From RGIG3701 sp031553595 (GTDB lineage Bacteria > Planctomycetota > Planctomycetia > Pirellulales > Thermoguttaceae): a DNA stretch of 64,000 bases. The notes below the pieces were generated by a model. The model searched no databases and was not told where the DNA came from. It saw only the letters and a list, made by a program, of their open reading frames with translations. Location: positions 17,011-81,010 of the forward strand of contig JAVBLI010000018.1 of NCBI GenBank assembly GCA_031553595.1, read 5' to 3'. Every line of letters begins with the position of its first letter. The stretch's first letter is position 1. The translations under genes and the position numbers were made by a program. Positions 18,301 to 25,665 of this stretch are shown here, in pieces.

Positions 18301-18984
18301 ATCCGCCGCCACGCGCTGGGCCTCCGCCGTTAATTTATTCAGCACCGCCCCCAGCTCCGCCTCATCCAGCAGCCGCGGCAGCGGAATCTTTTCCACCTTC
18401 TGCCACGCTTCCGCCGGCGCCATGAGCGTTTTTTCATACATCTCGCCCATGAGTTCCTGCACCTGCGAATAAATACTTCGCTGGGTCTGGCCTTTCGTCA
18501 GCCCATACATGATTTCCATCGCCGCGTCCGGGTCCTCGGCCAGTACCTGCCGAATCGCGTCACGCACAAAAATCTCGTTTTCCGCGTCATCCATCACCCG
18601 CCAGCCGGGCGACAGCCCCAGTTCATACGGAAAGCAGGACGCCAAGTGATTAAAGAAACCGTCCAGGGTGTGAATGTGCAGCCGGTGGAGATTTTCGGTC
18701 AGTCGCCGCAGCATCCAGAGACACCGCTCTTCGGTCAGCTCCACGCCGATGGCCGCCGCCAGCTCTTTCCGCTTTTTCTCCTCGGCTGCCGCCTCCGCCA
18801 CCCGCAGCAGAATGCGGTTCAGAATTTCCCCCGCCGCCTTCCGCGTAAATGTGGACGCGAGAATGGAATCCACCTGCGAGCCGCGCGCAATCAGGCCCAG
18901 ATATCGGTTACTGAGTTGGTACGTCTTCCCCGTCCCCGCCGACGCGCGGATCAGGACGTTCATATACGTCGGAATGATGCTCAT
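15370..18984 (-). CDS. AddA/RecB-like UvrD-family helicase-nuclease
   Basis: This protein of about 1204 residues is a superfamily 1A helicase with a C-terminal nuclease. Helicase motifs seen: Walker A ASAGTGKT (14-21), DEFQDTSVDQW (motif II), GDMKQAIYAWRGG (motif III), VMTIHQAKGLQF (motif V), LYVALTRA (motif VI). The nuclease is of the RecB PD-(D/E)xK type, with GTIDRLVLL, CFDYKTSKR and QLLDYREML near the C terminus. Such proteins resect double-strand breaks for recombination, usually with an AddB-like partner, which is absent nearby. A second possible start (MNVLIRAS, 18963) matches relatives equally well. Acidic Ala/Glu-rich insertions (about residues 490-505 and 620-665) are probably linkers. 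Confidence 0.87.
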   Translation of the reverse strand: MSIIPTYMNVLIRASAGTGKTYQLSNRYLGLIARGSQVDSILASTFTRKAAGEILNRILLRVAEAAAEEKKRKELAAAIGVELTEERCLWMLRRLTENLHRLHIHTLDGFFNHLASCFPYELGLSPGWRVMDDAENEIFVRDAIRQVLAEDPDAAMEIMYGLTKGQTQRSIYSQVQELMGEMYEKTLMAPAEAWQKVEKIPLPRLLDEAELGAVLNKLTAEAQRVAADEQLNTPFWRAELARSLAQLVRLASEENWNDLPYCTLIKKALEADKGAQPLMYRSKEVPGEIAPGVTQLAFHVSGRLLRQYVQQTLATHAILKRFHGHYEALKQDTKVVRFADITRRLAEFMTEETQAAMMLRLDANVDHLLLDEFQDTSVDQWNIMKPLGVRCTTPEPGKLRTFFCVGDMKQAIYAWRGGKAAIFDAVTRTLAGIQEEPLDTSFRSSPVVIYGVNRIFEQMDGALEEKYLPAWEKWADNFHPHQTARTDYPGYWEVRTAPFPAEADADTAGGGAGSEEESVADVSAQLDETLKFTAREVKTLYENAGGNISVGILMRRRVPVTRIMTHLKRLGIQASEDVGNPLTNSQAVRLVLSVLKLVDHPDDAVSWFHAAHSPLAAAFPELKWKTPTGEDAENAEEAEDAAAAALAENAEIFTGEEPAEETPGTAKKLSRKVWLADLRERLVTDGYGKIMEYLIGHLKPYAPQMDVRRLEQLQEMAAGYDARKTLRTADFVRFVEKTPLADPTAANIRVMTIHQAKGLQFDAVFLPDLDFSITGGHHPKFVLGYPKNDETAPPKLVTRYIPEPLQTLLSPEFQEAFTQDKLQKVEEGLCMLYVALTRAIHGLYIITPPEKPEKKLSVRNTNVAKLLIRTLADAETSPPDEILASGGKRNWWAEAVKKAEKAESAGRAEETERCVEPGEMLEPGLSAEPQHARPLTAVPGGEAVKEAGVETVGLYVPLRRVETEVVTPIIFAPGRKLGRGLRRRTPSQAEERTTIDLEKTMHFRASSATRGTVLHAWFEKIGWLEYCSPADDELCQVARQNGLDEDMIHRSLQEFHNAMKNEKIRAVLSWEKYLPKMREKILATGLLRPEQVPVRAALTDDGSQQYRWKVYCEKELAVRTEKEFLLGTIDRLVLLWDGDEVIWADCFDYKTSKRLPPEILEEKVAKHRLQLLDYREMLHRHYLIPKEQISAHLIFPMMGVVREV

Positions 18985-19070
18985 AAAATAAAGTCGCCCG
19001 TAAAAAACATGCTTACACAAACAGACTCTATTTTATAAGAAACACACAGAAATTAAAAGGGACTGCTACA

Positions 19071-19192
19071 AGAAACAGCAGCCGGGAACGAAACGCAGCG
19101 AGAGTGACCGGATCGAATCGTCGAACGTTTCTCCACCTCCGTCCGGTCACTTCCGTTTCACTGTGTTTCACTCCATTCCCGGTTGCTGTTTT
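19071..19192 (+). repeat. Palindromic intergenic repeat, copy 3
   Basis: This copy lies 11 bases past the 3' end of the minus-strand WD40/TPR gene. The outer arms are AGAAACAGCAGCCGGGAA and TTCCCGGTTGCTGTTTT. The inner arms are AGTGACCGGA / TCCGGTCACT, the fully compensated GTGACC/GGTCAC variant. The loop GTTTCTCCACCTCCG is in plus orientation. Confidence 0.9.
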
Positions 19193-19203
19193 AGATAAAA
19201 CTT

Positions 19204-20874
19204 TTACCGCCACTCGTAGGCCACGCCGTTGGGCTTGCCGGAAGGGAATCTTTTCATGAAAATCGCCTCGTATTCCTTGCCGTCCGTTACACCGGGCAGG
19301 GGCATAAGCCGCCAGTTACGCTCGGGGTCATGCCCATTCGGATTGATTTTCAGCAGTTTCAGGTGCAGATCAGTCAGGCGTTTGGTTTGGGCCATGGACA
19401 GGGAATTAATCCGCCGTTTATTTACCTTGTCCATCAGCAGCGCAACGTTATGTAGCACGACAGTCGGCGGCGACGGCTCCTTTTCCGCCAGTTTTTCCCA
19501 CATCGTCAGGGCGTCGACATACCTCCCCCGCAACGCCGATGCGACTGCCAGGTTATTCAGCACCGCCGCGTCCTGGCTCTTCTTCTCGCACCGCGAAAAC
19601 GCCAGATACGCATTACCCGTGTTCTTGTTCCCATACGCCTCGACCAACCCGAGCACGAAATCGGCCTCCCAACTATCCTTGTCCGCCGTCGCCGCCTTCC
19701 TGAACTCCGCCACCGCCAACCCCTTCTGCCCCACCTTCAAATACGCCAGCCCCTTTTCCAGCAACTCATCCGCCACACGCTGTTTTTCAATGATCTTCAT
19801 CTGCTCCGGCGGAAACGGCATGAAAGCCAGGGCACTGGTGCTCCCCCCACCAAATCGATTGATAAATTTGTCGTTTTTGACATCATAAATAGATACTGAT
19901 TTGCTCGTATACCACTGCGCAAAGGCAATGTACTTTTCATCCGGAGACCAAGCAACGGAAAGAGCATATTTACCACCGGGAGAAAGTTCTTTTATCAATT
20001 CTCCATTTTGTGAACTATAGAGACAAAACGTATCATTTTTTCCTGGAGCTACGACGAATTTTCCACTTGGTGACCAGGCAAAAGATGTATTGTCTGTATC
20101 AAACTTATATAAACATTTCCCTGTTTGAATGTCCCAGACTCCTCTGCTGAGTCCAAGGTATTTTCCATCTGGGGAAAAACAAACATTATGGCCGCCAACA
20201 TCCAGCGTGGCTGCGATTCTTCCTGATGGTATTTCTCGTATTTCTGCGACACCACCTCGAGTAGTCACCACATTTTTTCCATCGCAAGAAAAAGAGATGG
20301 CCTTGAATGGTATGCCGCCATCTTTGGGATGTTTCCATGTTTGCAGAAGTTTTCCAGTGTCAACATCCCATAATTTTACGTCGTTTCGGTAGTATTTTTC
20401 GCCATTACCATTCTCGTTTTCACCTCTTTCATCTGCGTGGTAAAGAGTGGAAACAACGTATTTTCCATCTGGCGAAATATCAGCGTGCTCTCCTGATTCT
20501 CGACCAAAATCTCTGAGAATTTTTCCCGATTCCACATCAATCACGAAGACAGTATCGACTGGACCGTTGCGATCTGGGTTATCTCGGCGATTCCCTGCCG
20601 GGACTACCAGGCGTTTTCCATCAGCTGAAAAAGAAATTTTCGTGTGATTTCGAATTGGCCAATGCCCGAGGTCAAGCGAACTCAAGTCCTTCACACACTC
20701 CCCGGTTAAAGCGTTATAAATTTTTAACGGTTCAGGTGTACAATCCCCTCCCACTGCCAGCAGATATCGCGGCACCTCCGTTTTTTTCGGTTCGGCGGCA
20801 GAGAGAGGGTGATTATAGGGCGAAAACAGAAATAACGCAAGAAAAAACAGAGAAACAACACGTCGGAAAGTCAT
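19204..20874 (-). CDS. Secreted WD40-repeat and TPR fusion protein
   Basis: This 556-residue protein has a signal peptide (MTFRRVVSLFFLALFLFSPY..., cleavage near LSAAEP). Residues 35-345 form a beta-propeller-like region with repeated FSADGK, ISPDGKYV, FSCDGK, FSPDGKYLG, WSPSGKFV and WSPDEKYIAF motifs typical of WD40/TolB-like blades. Residues 365-460 hold TPR-like helices (LEKGLAYLKVGQKGLAVAEF). The start at 20874 is six bases after GAGG; an ATG 12 bases upstream contains that Shine-Dalgarno and is rejected. The propeller part is visibly richer in A+T than the TPR part and the flanking genes, suggesting a mosaic gene. A predicted structured RNA with its own terminator lies 60 bases upstream. 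Confidence 0.85.
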   Translation of the reverse strand: MTFRRVVSLFFLALFLFSPYNHPLSAAEPKKTEVPRYLLAVGGDCTPEPLKIYNALTGECVKDLSSLDLGHWPIRNHTKISFSADGKRLVVPAGNRRDNPDRNGPVDTVFVIDVESGKILRDFGRESGEHADISPDGKYVVSTLYHADERGENENGNGEKYYRNDVKLWDVDTGKLLQTWKHPKDGGIPFKAISFSCDGKNVVTTRGGVAEIREIPSGRIAATLDVGGHNVCFSPDGKYLGLSRGVWDIQTGKCLYKFDTDNTSFAWSPSGKFVVAPGKNDTFCLYSSQNGELIKELSPGGKYALSVAWSPDEKYIAFAQWYTSKSVSIYDVKNDKFINRFGGGSTSALAFMPFPPEQMKIIEKQRVADELLEKGLAYLKVGQKGLAVAEFRKAATADKDSWEADFVLGLVEAYGNKNTGNAYLAFSRCEKKSQDAAVLNNLAVASALRGRYVDALTMWEKLAEKEPSPPTVVLHNVALLMDKVNKRRINSLSMAQTKRLTDLHLKLLKINPNGHDPERNWRLMPLPGVTDGKEYEAIFMKRFPSGKPNGVAYEWR

Positions 20875-20933
20875 AAGGCACCTCATTTTAGCGGAAGAAC
20901 GGAAGAATCGTGCGGCACATTAAAAATGCGCAT

Positions 20934-21156
20934 AAAAAAGGGGAGTACGTCGATACGCATCCCGCTCTGAGGGTCTACAACTTCCCTAATTCACAGACAC
21001 ATACGGGCACTCCCCAATGGATTGAGGCGCAAACGCATTTCGTGAATTTATTATAACACGCGAAGACAGAACGACGCATCGGCGCACAATCTGTCCCCGG
21101 CGTGTGATTTCTCACTCTACGAGAAAAAGTTGTAGATTTTCAGAGCGTAAAGCGAT
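20934..21156 (-). ncRNA. Predicted structured small RNA, about 220 nt, four-way junction
   Basis: No reading frame fits this stretch. On the minus strand a promoter (TTGACT, 17 bases, TATACT) is followed by a sequence whose ends pair. P1 pairs 21154-21127 with 20983-20956 (23-24 of 28 positions, with one AAA/CCC internal loop). Inside P1 are P2 (21126-21108, TTTCTC/GAGAAA), P3 (21105-21056, ACACG/CGTGT plus GACAG/CTGTC) and P4 (21048-20988, AATTCAC/GTGAATT with further inner pairs). A hairpin with GGGA/TCCC ends followed by CTTTTTT (20939-20934) closes the unit as an intrinsic terminator. The architecture (long closing stem, internal arms) is loosely 6S-like, but no family signature is recognised. 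Alternatively it may be a leader element of the downstream WD40/TPR gene. Confidence 0.6.
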
Positions 21157-21162
21157 AATTTT

Positions 21163-21191
21163 AGTATAATTCGAACCGCCTCAAAAGTCAA
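21163..21191 (-). promoter_or_regulatory. Predicted sigma-70 promoter of the small RNA
   Basis: On the minus strand, TTGACT (21191-21186), exactly 17 bases, then TATACT (21168-21163). The expected start, about 21156, is two bases before the closing stem. Confidence 0.7.
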
Positions 21192-21228
21192 GAGGCGAGG
21201 AAAGAAAATTCGCGGTGTGCGAGCAAAA

Positions 21229-21337
21229 AAGCAACAGCCGGGAACGCAGCGCAGCGAGAGTGACCGGATAGGAAGCAGAAAAAAATTACCACTTCTATCC
21301 GGTCATTCCGCTGCGTTTCATTCCCGGTTGCTGTTTT
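21229..21337 (+). repeat. Palindromic intergenic repeat, copy 4
   Basis: This copy lies 12 bases past the 3' end of the minus-strand dehydrogenase gene. The outer arms are GCAACAGCCGGGAA and TTCCCGGTTGCTGTTTT. The inner arms GTGACCGGATAG / CTATCCGGTCAT contain one G-T pair. The loop ATTACCACTTC is in plus orientation. Confidence 0.9.
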
Positions 21338-21349
21338 AAAGCAAAACCA

Positions 21350-22363
21350 TCATGAAACCACATTCCGCGGCTTTCCGGCAAGAAACGCCCGGAGATTTTC
21401 GATCACCACATCCAGGCACCGCTTCCGCGACTCCCACGTGGCCCACGCCAGATGCGGGGTAATAAAACAGTTTTTCGCCGTCAGCAGCGGGTTATCTGCC
21501 GCCGGGGGCTCCGTGGAAAGCACATCCACCCCGGCCCCGGCCAGCCGCCCGTCATTCAGGGCCTCCGCCAGCGCCGCCTCATCCACCAGTCCGCCCCGGG
21601 CCGTGTTAATGAGCATCGCGCCGGGCCGCATCATGGCGATTCTTTCACGCGACGCCATTTTCGCGGTCTGCACATTCATCGGACAGTGCAGGCTCACGAC
21701 ATCCGCCGTGCGGAAAATTTCGTCCGCGCCGTCCACCGCCGGGATGTTCACGGATCCACCGCCGGGCAGGCCATCCAGTTTCAGAAACCCTCCAGGCACC
21801 GGTTTACTGCGGCACGCCACCACGTTCATCCGAAACGCCAGTGCCACCCGAGCCACGCCCTGCGCGATGTCCCCGAAACCCACCAGCCCCAGTGTTTTGC
21901 CGGCCAGCTCCATCAGCGGGTAATCCCAGTACGAAAAATCCACGCTCCGTGTCCACCGCCCCGCATGCACATCCGCCGCGTGCTGCGAAAGGTGAAACGT
22001 CAGATTCAGCAGATGCGCCCAGGCGTTCTGCACCACCGCGTCCGTGCTGTACGCCGGGACGTTCGTGACGGTCACGCCGTGCCGCCGCGCCGCCACCACG
22101 TCAATCACGTTATACCCCGTGGCCTGCACCCCGATATACTTCAGCCCGGGAAGCGCCGCAAACTCCGCCTCCCCGACCTGAATTTTGTTCCCGATCAAAA
22201 TATCCGCGCCGCGCGCCTGCTCTAGCATTTCCGCCCGACTGGTAAACCGCGGGTACACCGTCAACTCCCCAAATTCCGCCAGCGGCGCGTAATCCAAATC
22301 CCCAGGATTCAGGCTATAACCGTCCGGAATCACGATTTTATGTTCGCTCATTTCGAAAATCAT
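21350..22363 (-). CDS. D-2-hydroxyacid dehydrogenase (glycerate/hydroxypyruvate reductase-like)
   Basis: This 337-residue NAD-dependent enzyme has the family layout. The Rossmann motif GLVGFGDIAQGVA is at about residue 159 (GxGxxG with the last Gly replaced by Ala), an Arg is in NTARGGLVDE, a Glu is in STEPPAADNPLL, and the catalytic His is in TPHLAW. It reduces or oxidises 2-hydroxyacids such as glycerate; the substrate is inferred only at family level. Its first ATG overlaps the stop of the upstream small membrane protein gene (ATGA), suggesting coupling. An internal ATG four codons later (22351) is a possible alternative start. Confidence 0.88.
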   Translation of the reverse strand: MIFEMSEHKIVIPDGYSLNPGDLDYAPLAEFGELTVYPRFTSRAEMLEQARGADILIGNKIQVGEAEFAALPGLKYIGVQATGYNVIDVVAARRHGVTVTNVPAYSTDAVVQNAWAHLLNLTFHLSQHAADVHAGRWTRSVDFSYWDYPLMELAGKTLGLVGFGDIAQGVARVALAFRMNVVACRSKPVPGGFLKLDGLPGGGSVNIPAVDGADEIFRTADVVSLHCPMNVQTAKMASRERIAMMRPGAMLINTARGGLVDEAALAEALNDGRLAGAGVDVLSTEPPAADNPLLTAKNCFITPHLAWATWESRKRCLDVVIENLRAFLAGKPRNVVS

Positions 22364-22572
22364 TCTTCCCGGCGTTTATCGTCGCGCCGCACCGGACGGA
22401 CGACCATCATAATGCCCAGCCCGATGGCCAGAACCACAAGAATGTACGGCGGGGCCCACGCAGTGGGGGTGGCCGCGTCATTTTTTTTCTCTTCCAGGGT
22501 CTTTGCCGCCAGCGCCACCAGCGGGGCGTTCATCACCAGCCAACAGAAAACCGCACGCATCATCCATTTCAT
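22360..22572 (-). CDS. Small membrane protein of unknown function
   Basis: This 70-residue protein has an N-terminal signal-like segment (MKWMMRAVFCWLVMNAPLVA), a short Glu/Lys linker, one transmembrane helix (PPYILVVLAIGLGIMMVV) and a basic tail RPVRRDDKRREE. The start at 22572 follows GGAG by eight bases; the longer frame upstream is less likely. It overlaps the dehydrogenase start by four bases and lies 51 bases downstream of greA, so a three-gene greA-led transcript is plausible. The function is unknown. Confidence 0.65.
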   Translation of the reverse strand: MKWMMRAVFCWLVMNAPLVALAAKTLEEKKNDAATPTAWAPPYILVVLAIGLGIMMVVRPVRRDDKRREE

Positions 22573-22623
22573 TTTTCCATCTCCACACAAACCCCAATCC
22601 ACGAACCTCGCCCCCATCGGCCG

Positions 22624-23097
22624 TCAGTCGCGGGTGATTTCCAGCACTTTCAGCTTCAGAATTCCGATCGGAACCTGCACTTCCGCGATTTCGCCGACTT
22701 TTTTGCCGCTGAGCCCGATCGCCAGCGGGCTGGTTAGCAGAATCCGCCCGTTCATGGCGTCCTCTTCGCCTTCGCCGACAAGCATAAAGGTCTCTGTCCG
22801 TCCGAAATTCATATTTTCCACCTTGACGGTGCAGCCGAATGCGACCTCATCCGAGGGGAAGGCGTTTTCGTCCACGATTTCCGCCTGGCTGAGTTTATAG
22901 CGCAGGTCGCTCATTTTCGCTTCCAGCAGCGCCTGCGACTCCCGCGCGCCGTGATATTCGGCATTTTCGCGCAGATCGCCCTCCGAACGCGCCTTTTCCA
23001 GCCGTTCGAGGATTGCCGGCAGCTCGATGTGCTCCATGTCGTCCAACTCCGCCCGCAGTTTATCGTACCCCGCCTGTGTCATATATGCCCGTGCCAT
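22624..23097 (-). CDS. greA: Transcription elongation factor GreA
   Basis: This 157-residue protein has the usual GreA length and both domains. The N-terminal coiled coil has the acidic tip ERLEKARSEGDLRENAEYHGARE, whose Asp/Glu pair enters the RNA polymerase secondary channel. The C-terminal FKBP-like domain has FGCTVKVENMN and the SPLAIGLSGKKVGE motif. GreA stimulates cleavage of backtracked transcripts. A strong promoter lies about 150 bases upstream, leaving a long leader. Confidence 0.95.
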   Translation of the reverse strand: MARAYMTQAGYDKLRAELDDMEHIELPAILERLEKARSEGDLRENAEYHGARESQALLEAKMSDLRYKLSQAEIVDENAFPSDEVAFGCTVKVENMNFGRTETFMLVGEGEEDAMNGRILLTSPLAIGLSGKKVGEIAEVQVPIGILKLKVLEITRD

Positions 23098-23249
23098 GAT
23101 GACTCCAATTTTCCTTCTTTTCTAAAAGGCCATCCATGCAAAAAGAACCGCGCAAGCACAAAAGATTACAAAACCAACGGCCCCTTTGCGCCGCGATTTG
23201 GTAATCCTTCCGTGTTGGCAGTTCTCCAAGTAAATTCCTGAACATCTCT

Positions 23250-23278
23250 ATTATAGCACATTTCCCAAAACGAATCAA
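23250..23278 (-). promoter_or_regulatory. Predicted sigma-70 promoter of greA
   Basis: On the minus strand, TTGATT (23278-23273), a 17-base spacer, and extended TGCTATAAT with TATAAT at 23255-23250. The predicted leader to the greA ATG is about 145 bases. Confidence 0.7.
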
Positions 23279-23289
23279 GGGCGCCGCGG

Positions 23290-23362
23290 CGAAATGCGAA
23301 ATGGGGGGAGGGATTTCGCCCTCCATTTCTCATTACGCATTTCGCATTCCCCCTCCCCCCCT
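23290..23362. repeat. Heptamer-type inverted repeat (AAATGCG family)
   Basis: CGAAATGCGAAATGGGGGG pairs with the later ACGCATTTCGCATTCCCCC, with an inner GAGGG/CCCTC hairpin. It lies in the 367-base gap between greA and the aspartate kinase gene, which otherwise holds only the greA promoter and leader. Confidence 0.7.
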
Positions 23363-23464
23363 GCCCATCTCGCCGGATCGCGGTAAAATAGTGGTCGCTC
23401 TTTTTGTGGAGCCGTGGCGGCTTCACCATTACCTTTTGACCATTTTTTATGAAAGATCAAAAAA

Positions 23465-25357
23465 ATGTCAGTCGTTGTGCAGAAATTCGGCGGAACCAGT
23501 GTCGCGAACAGTGAAAAAATTGTTGCGGCAGCTCAAAAAGCGATTCGTGAGTGCAAGGCCGGTCACCAGGTGGTGATGGTCGTCAGCGCCATGGGTAAAA
23601 ACACGGACGGTCTCATTGCGCTGGCGAAAGAGACGATGGAAGTGGGTCGTGCGCAGGCTGAGACGACGACGGGTACGCAGGACGACAAATTCGCGACCGC
23701 CGCCAAGGATTTCATGGACGGCCCGCTTTCCCGCGAAATGGACATGTTGCTGTCCACCGGCGAGCAGGTCAGCGTCGCGCTGATGGCCATGGCCGTACAC
23801 GAGTTGGGCTACAAATCCGTCAGCATGACCGGCGCCCAGATCGGCATCACCACCGACCAGGTGCACACGAAGGCCCGCATCAAGTCCATTTCCACCGACC
23901 GCATGCGTCAGGCGCTAGACGAGGGGAATATCGTCATCGCGGCGGGTTTCCAGGGCGTGGACGACGATTTTAATATTACGACCCTGGGCCGGGGCGGTAG
24001 CGATACCACTGCGGTGGCGCTGGCGGCGGTCTTGAATGCCGACTTCTGCGACATTTACACCGACGTCGACGGCGTGTATTCCATGGATCCGAAAATCCTG
24101 GCCGAGGCCCGCCGCATGACCCAGGTCAGTTACGACGAAATGCTCGAGCTGGCCAGCCTCGGCGCCAGTGTGATGCACAGCCGGTCGATCGAATTCGCCC
24201 GCAATTTCAACGTTCCGGTGCGTGTGCGTGCCAGCTTTGCCGACGGCCCCGGCACGATGATCGTTGCCAAGCCCGAATCCATGTCCCGTGCCGTCTGCGG
24301 TGCCGCGATCGTCAAAGACGAAGTCCGCATGACCCTCCGGGGTGTTCCGGATCACCCCGGCGCGGCCAGCGACATCTTCACTCCCCTGGCCGAGCAGCGA
24401 ATCGTCGTCGACATGATCGTCCAGAACATCAGCACCGAGGGCGTCGCCGAGATTTGCTTCACGATTCCCAAGGCCGATTTCGCGTCGACGATGCGCGTCC
24501 TGCAGGAGGTGAAGGAAGCGAAGCCGACGGCTTATGAGTCCATCAACCACAGCGACAAGCTTTCCAAAATTTCCATCGTTGGCAGCGGCATGGCGGCCCA
24601 GACGGGCGTGGCCGAGAAAATGTTCCGCGCGTTGGCCGAGAAGGGCATCAACATCCAGATGATTTCCACCAGCGCCATTCGCATTTCGGTGCTCGTGGAT
24701 CAGGACGTGGCGATGGAAGCGCTGCGGACGGTGCACAAGGCGTTCGAGCTGGAAAAGGCCCCGACCGATCTCGCAACCGAAAAGCCGCACGAAATCGTCA
24801 CCGAAGAGGAAAAAGTGCAGGCCGTCGAGCTTCTGCAGGAGATGCAGCTCCAGCAGTTCAAGCGGCTTTACCAGCAGCAGAAGCAGTTAGAGCGCCTTTT
24901 GATCGACAACATCGAAATGGACGACACGCAGGCCCGCATCACGCTCTCCGACGTGCCCAACACGCCCGGCCTGGCCGCCAAGGTCTTCAAGCAGATCAAA
25001 GACGCGAACGTCATGGTCGACATGATCGTCCAGAGTCAGGGCGAGCAGTCGCAGACCAGCCTCAGCTTCACCGTCCCCCGCAAAGACGCGGTCAAAGCGG
25101 CGGAAGTCGCCCGGGCGCTGGCGAAAGAGTTCGGCATGCCGGAACCGAAGCCGGCCATGAACGTCGACATCATTTCCCTCCGCGGCACAGGCATGCGGAG
25201 CCACACCAACGTCTCCTCCCAGATGCTCGGCCGTCTGGCCGCCGAAGGCATTAACATCGAGATGATCAACACGTCCGAAGTGTGCTTCAGCGCTGTCGTC
25301 GCCGCCGACAAGGGCGAAAAAACGCTGGCCGCCCTGAAAGATGAGTTCAAACAGTGA
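23465..25357 (+). CDS. lysC: Aspartate kinase with two pairs of ACT domains
   Basis: This 630-residue enzyme phosphorylates aspartate, the first step to lysine, threonine and methionine. The kinase domain (1-250) carries KFGGTS (7-12), the LLSTGEQVS block, GRGGSDTTAVAL and the DVDGVYSMDPK region. ACT1 and ACT2 (about 265-420) and a second pair, ACT3 and ACT4 (about 480-630), repeat each other: DEVRMTLRGVPDHPGAAS against ARITLSDVPNTPGLAA, and VDMIVQ in both. Four ACT domains are known in cyanobacterial and some planctomycete enzymes and point to lysine/threonine feedback. No Shine-Dalgarno is seen. Threonine synthase lies elsewhere in the window. The gene ends in a heptamer run and a terminator. 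Confidence 0.95.
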   Translation: MSVVVQKFGGTSVANSEKIVAAAQKAIRECKAGHQVVMVVSAMGKNTDGLIALAKETMEVGRAQAETTTGTQDDKFATAAKDFMDGPLSREMDMLLSTGEQVSVALMAMAVHELGYKSVSMTGAQIGITTDQVHTKARIKSISTDRMRQALDEGNIVIAAGFQGVDDDFNITTLGRGGSDTTAVALAAVLNADFCDIYTDVDGVYSMDPKILAEARRMTQVSYDEMLELASLGASVMHSRSIEFARNFNVPVRVRASFADGPGTMIVAKPESMSRAVCGAAIVKDEVRMTLRGVPDHPGAASDIFTPLAEQRIVVDMIVQNISTEGVAEICFTIPKADFASTMRVLQEVKEAKPTAYESINHSDKLSKISIVGSGMAAQTGVAEKMFRALAEKGINIQMISTSAIRISVLVDQDVAMEALRTVHKAFELEKAPTDLATEKPHEIVTEEEKVQAVELLQEMQLQQFKRLYQQQKQLERLLIDNIEMDDTQARITLSDVPNTPGLAAKVFKQIKDANVMVDMIVQSQGEQSQTSLSFTVPRKDAVKAAEVARALAKEFGMPEPKPAMNVDIISLRGTGMRSHTNVSSQMLGRLAAEGINIEMINTSEVCFSAVVAADKGEKTLAALKDEFKQ

Positions 25358-25383
25358 TTTGTGGATTGTGGATTGTGGATTGA
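25358..25383 (+). repeat. GTGGATT heptamer array
   Basis: Three consecutive GTGGATT units begin directly after the aspartate kinase stop codon. The same unit appears, inverted, upstream of the gene at 57346. Confidence 0.75.
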
Positions 25384-25392
25384 ATTTTTGTG

Positions 25393-25423
25393 AGCGTGGG
25401 GGCAATCGCAACCACGCTTTTTT
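25393..25423 (+). terminator. Rho-independent terminator after aspartate kinase
   Basis: The stem AGCGTGG / CCACGCT has a 12-base loop and is followed by TTTTTT. Confidence 0.8.
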
Positions 25424-25480
25424 CATGTCCGCGAAACGGTAGGTGAAAAAACCACCGACATCAGCGCGTGACGTGCCCAT

Positions 25481-25590
25481 CAAACAGCAGCCGGGAATAC
25501 AGCGCAGCGGAATAACCGGATAGAATGGCCGAGCGATTCTCCGCTGCTGATCCGGTCATTCCGCTGCGCTGCATTCCCGGCTCTTGTTTT
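25481..25590 (+). repeat. Palindromic intergenic repeat, copy 5
   Basis: The outer arms are CAAACAGCAGCCGGGAATAC and GCATTCCCGGCTCTTGTTTT. The inner arms GGAATAACCGGAT / ATCCGGTCATTCC have one A-C mismatch. The loop GATTCTCCGCTGCTG is divergent but in plus orientation. It lies 58 bases after the lysC terminator and upstream of the secA-like gene. Confidence 0.88.
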
Positions 25591-25653
25591 GCGACCGCTT
25601 CCCTACAGCCCCGCGAACCGAAAAATCCGTGTAGACGTAAATAAAAAAGCTGC

Positions 25654-25659
25654 TATAAT
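25654..25659 (+). promoter_or_regulatory. Predicted -10 box of the secA-like gene
   Basis: TATAAT at 25654-25659; the -35 position holds only a weak match (GTAGAC, 17 bases upstream). The expected transcript start coincides with the beginning of the heptamer array. Confidence 0.5.
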
Positions 25660-25665
25660 ACCACC

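Noticed and set aside
20940..21017. A tRNA (GGGGAGT / ACTCCCC ends about 78 bases apart)
   Set aside because: No T-arm or anticodon arm could be fitted on either strand; the ends belong to a larger RNA.
20956..21154. GTTGTAGA-containing inverted copies as CRISPR repeat and tracrRNA anti-repeat
   Set aside because: Only two copies exist, no cas gene is nearby, and the pair is better explained as the closing stem of one RNA with its own promoter and terminator.
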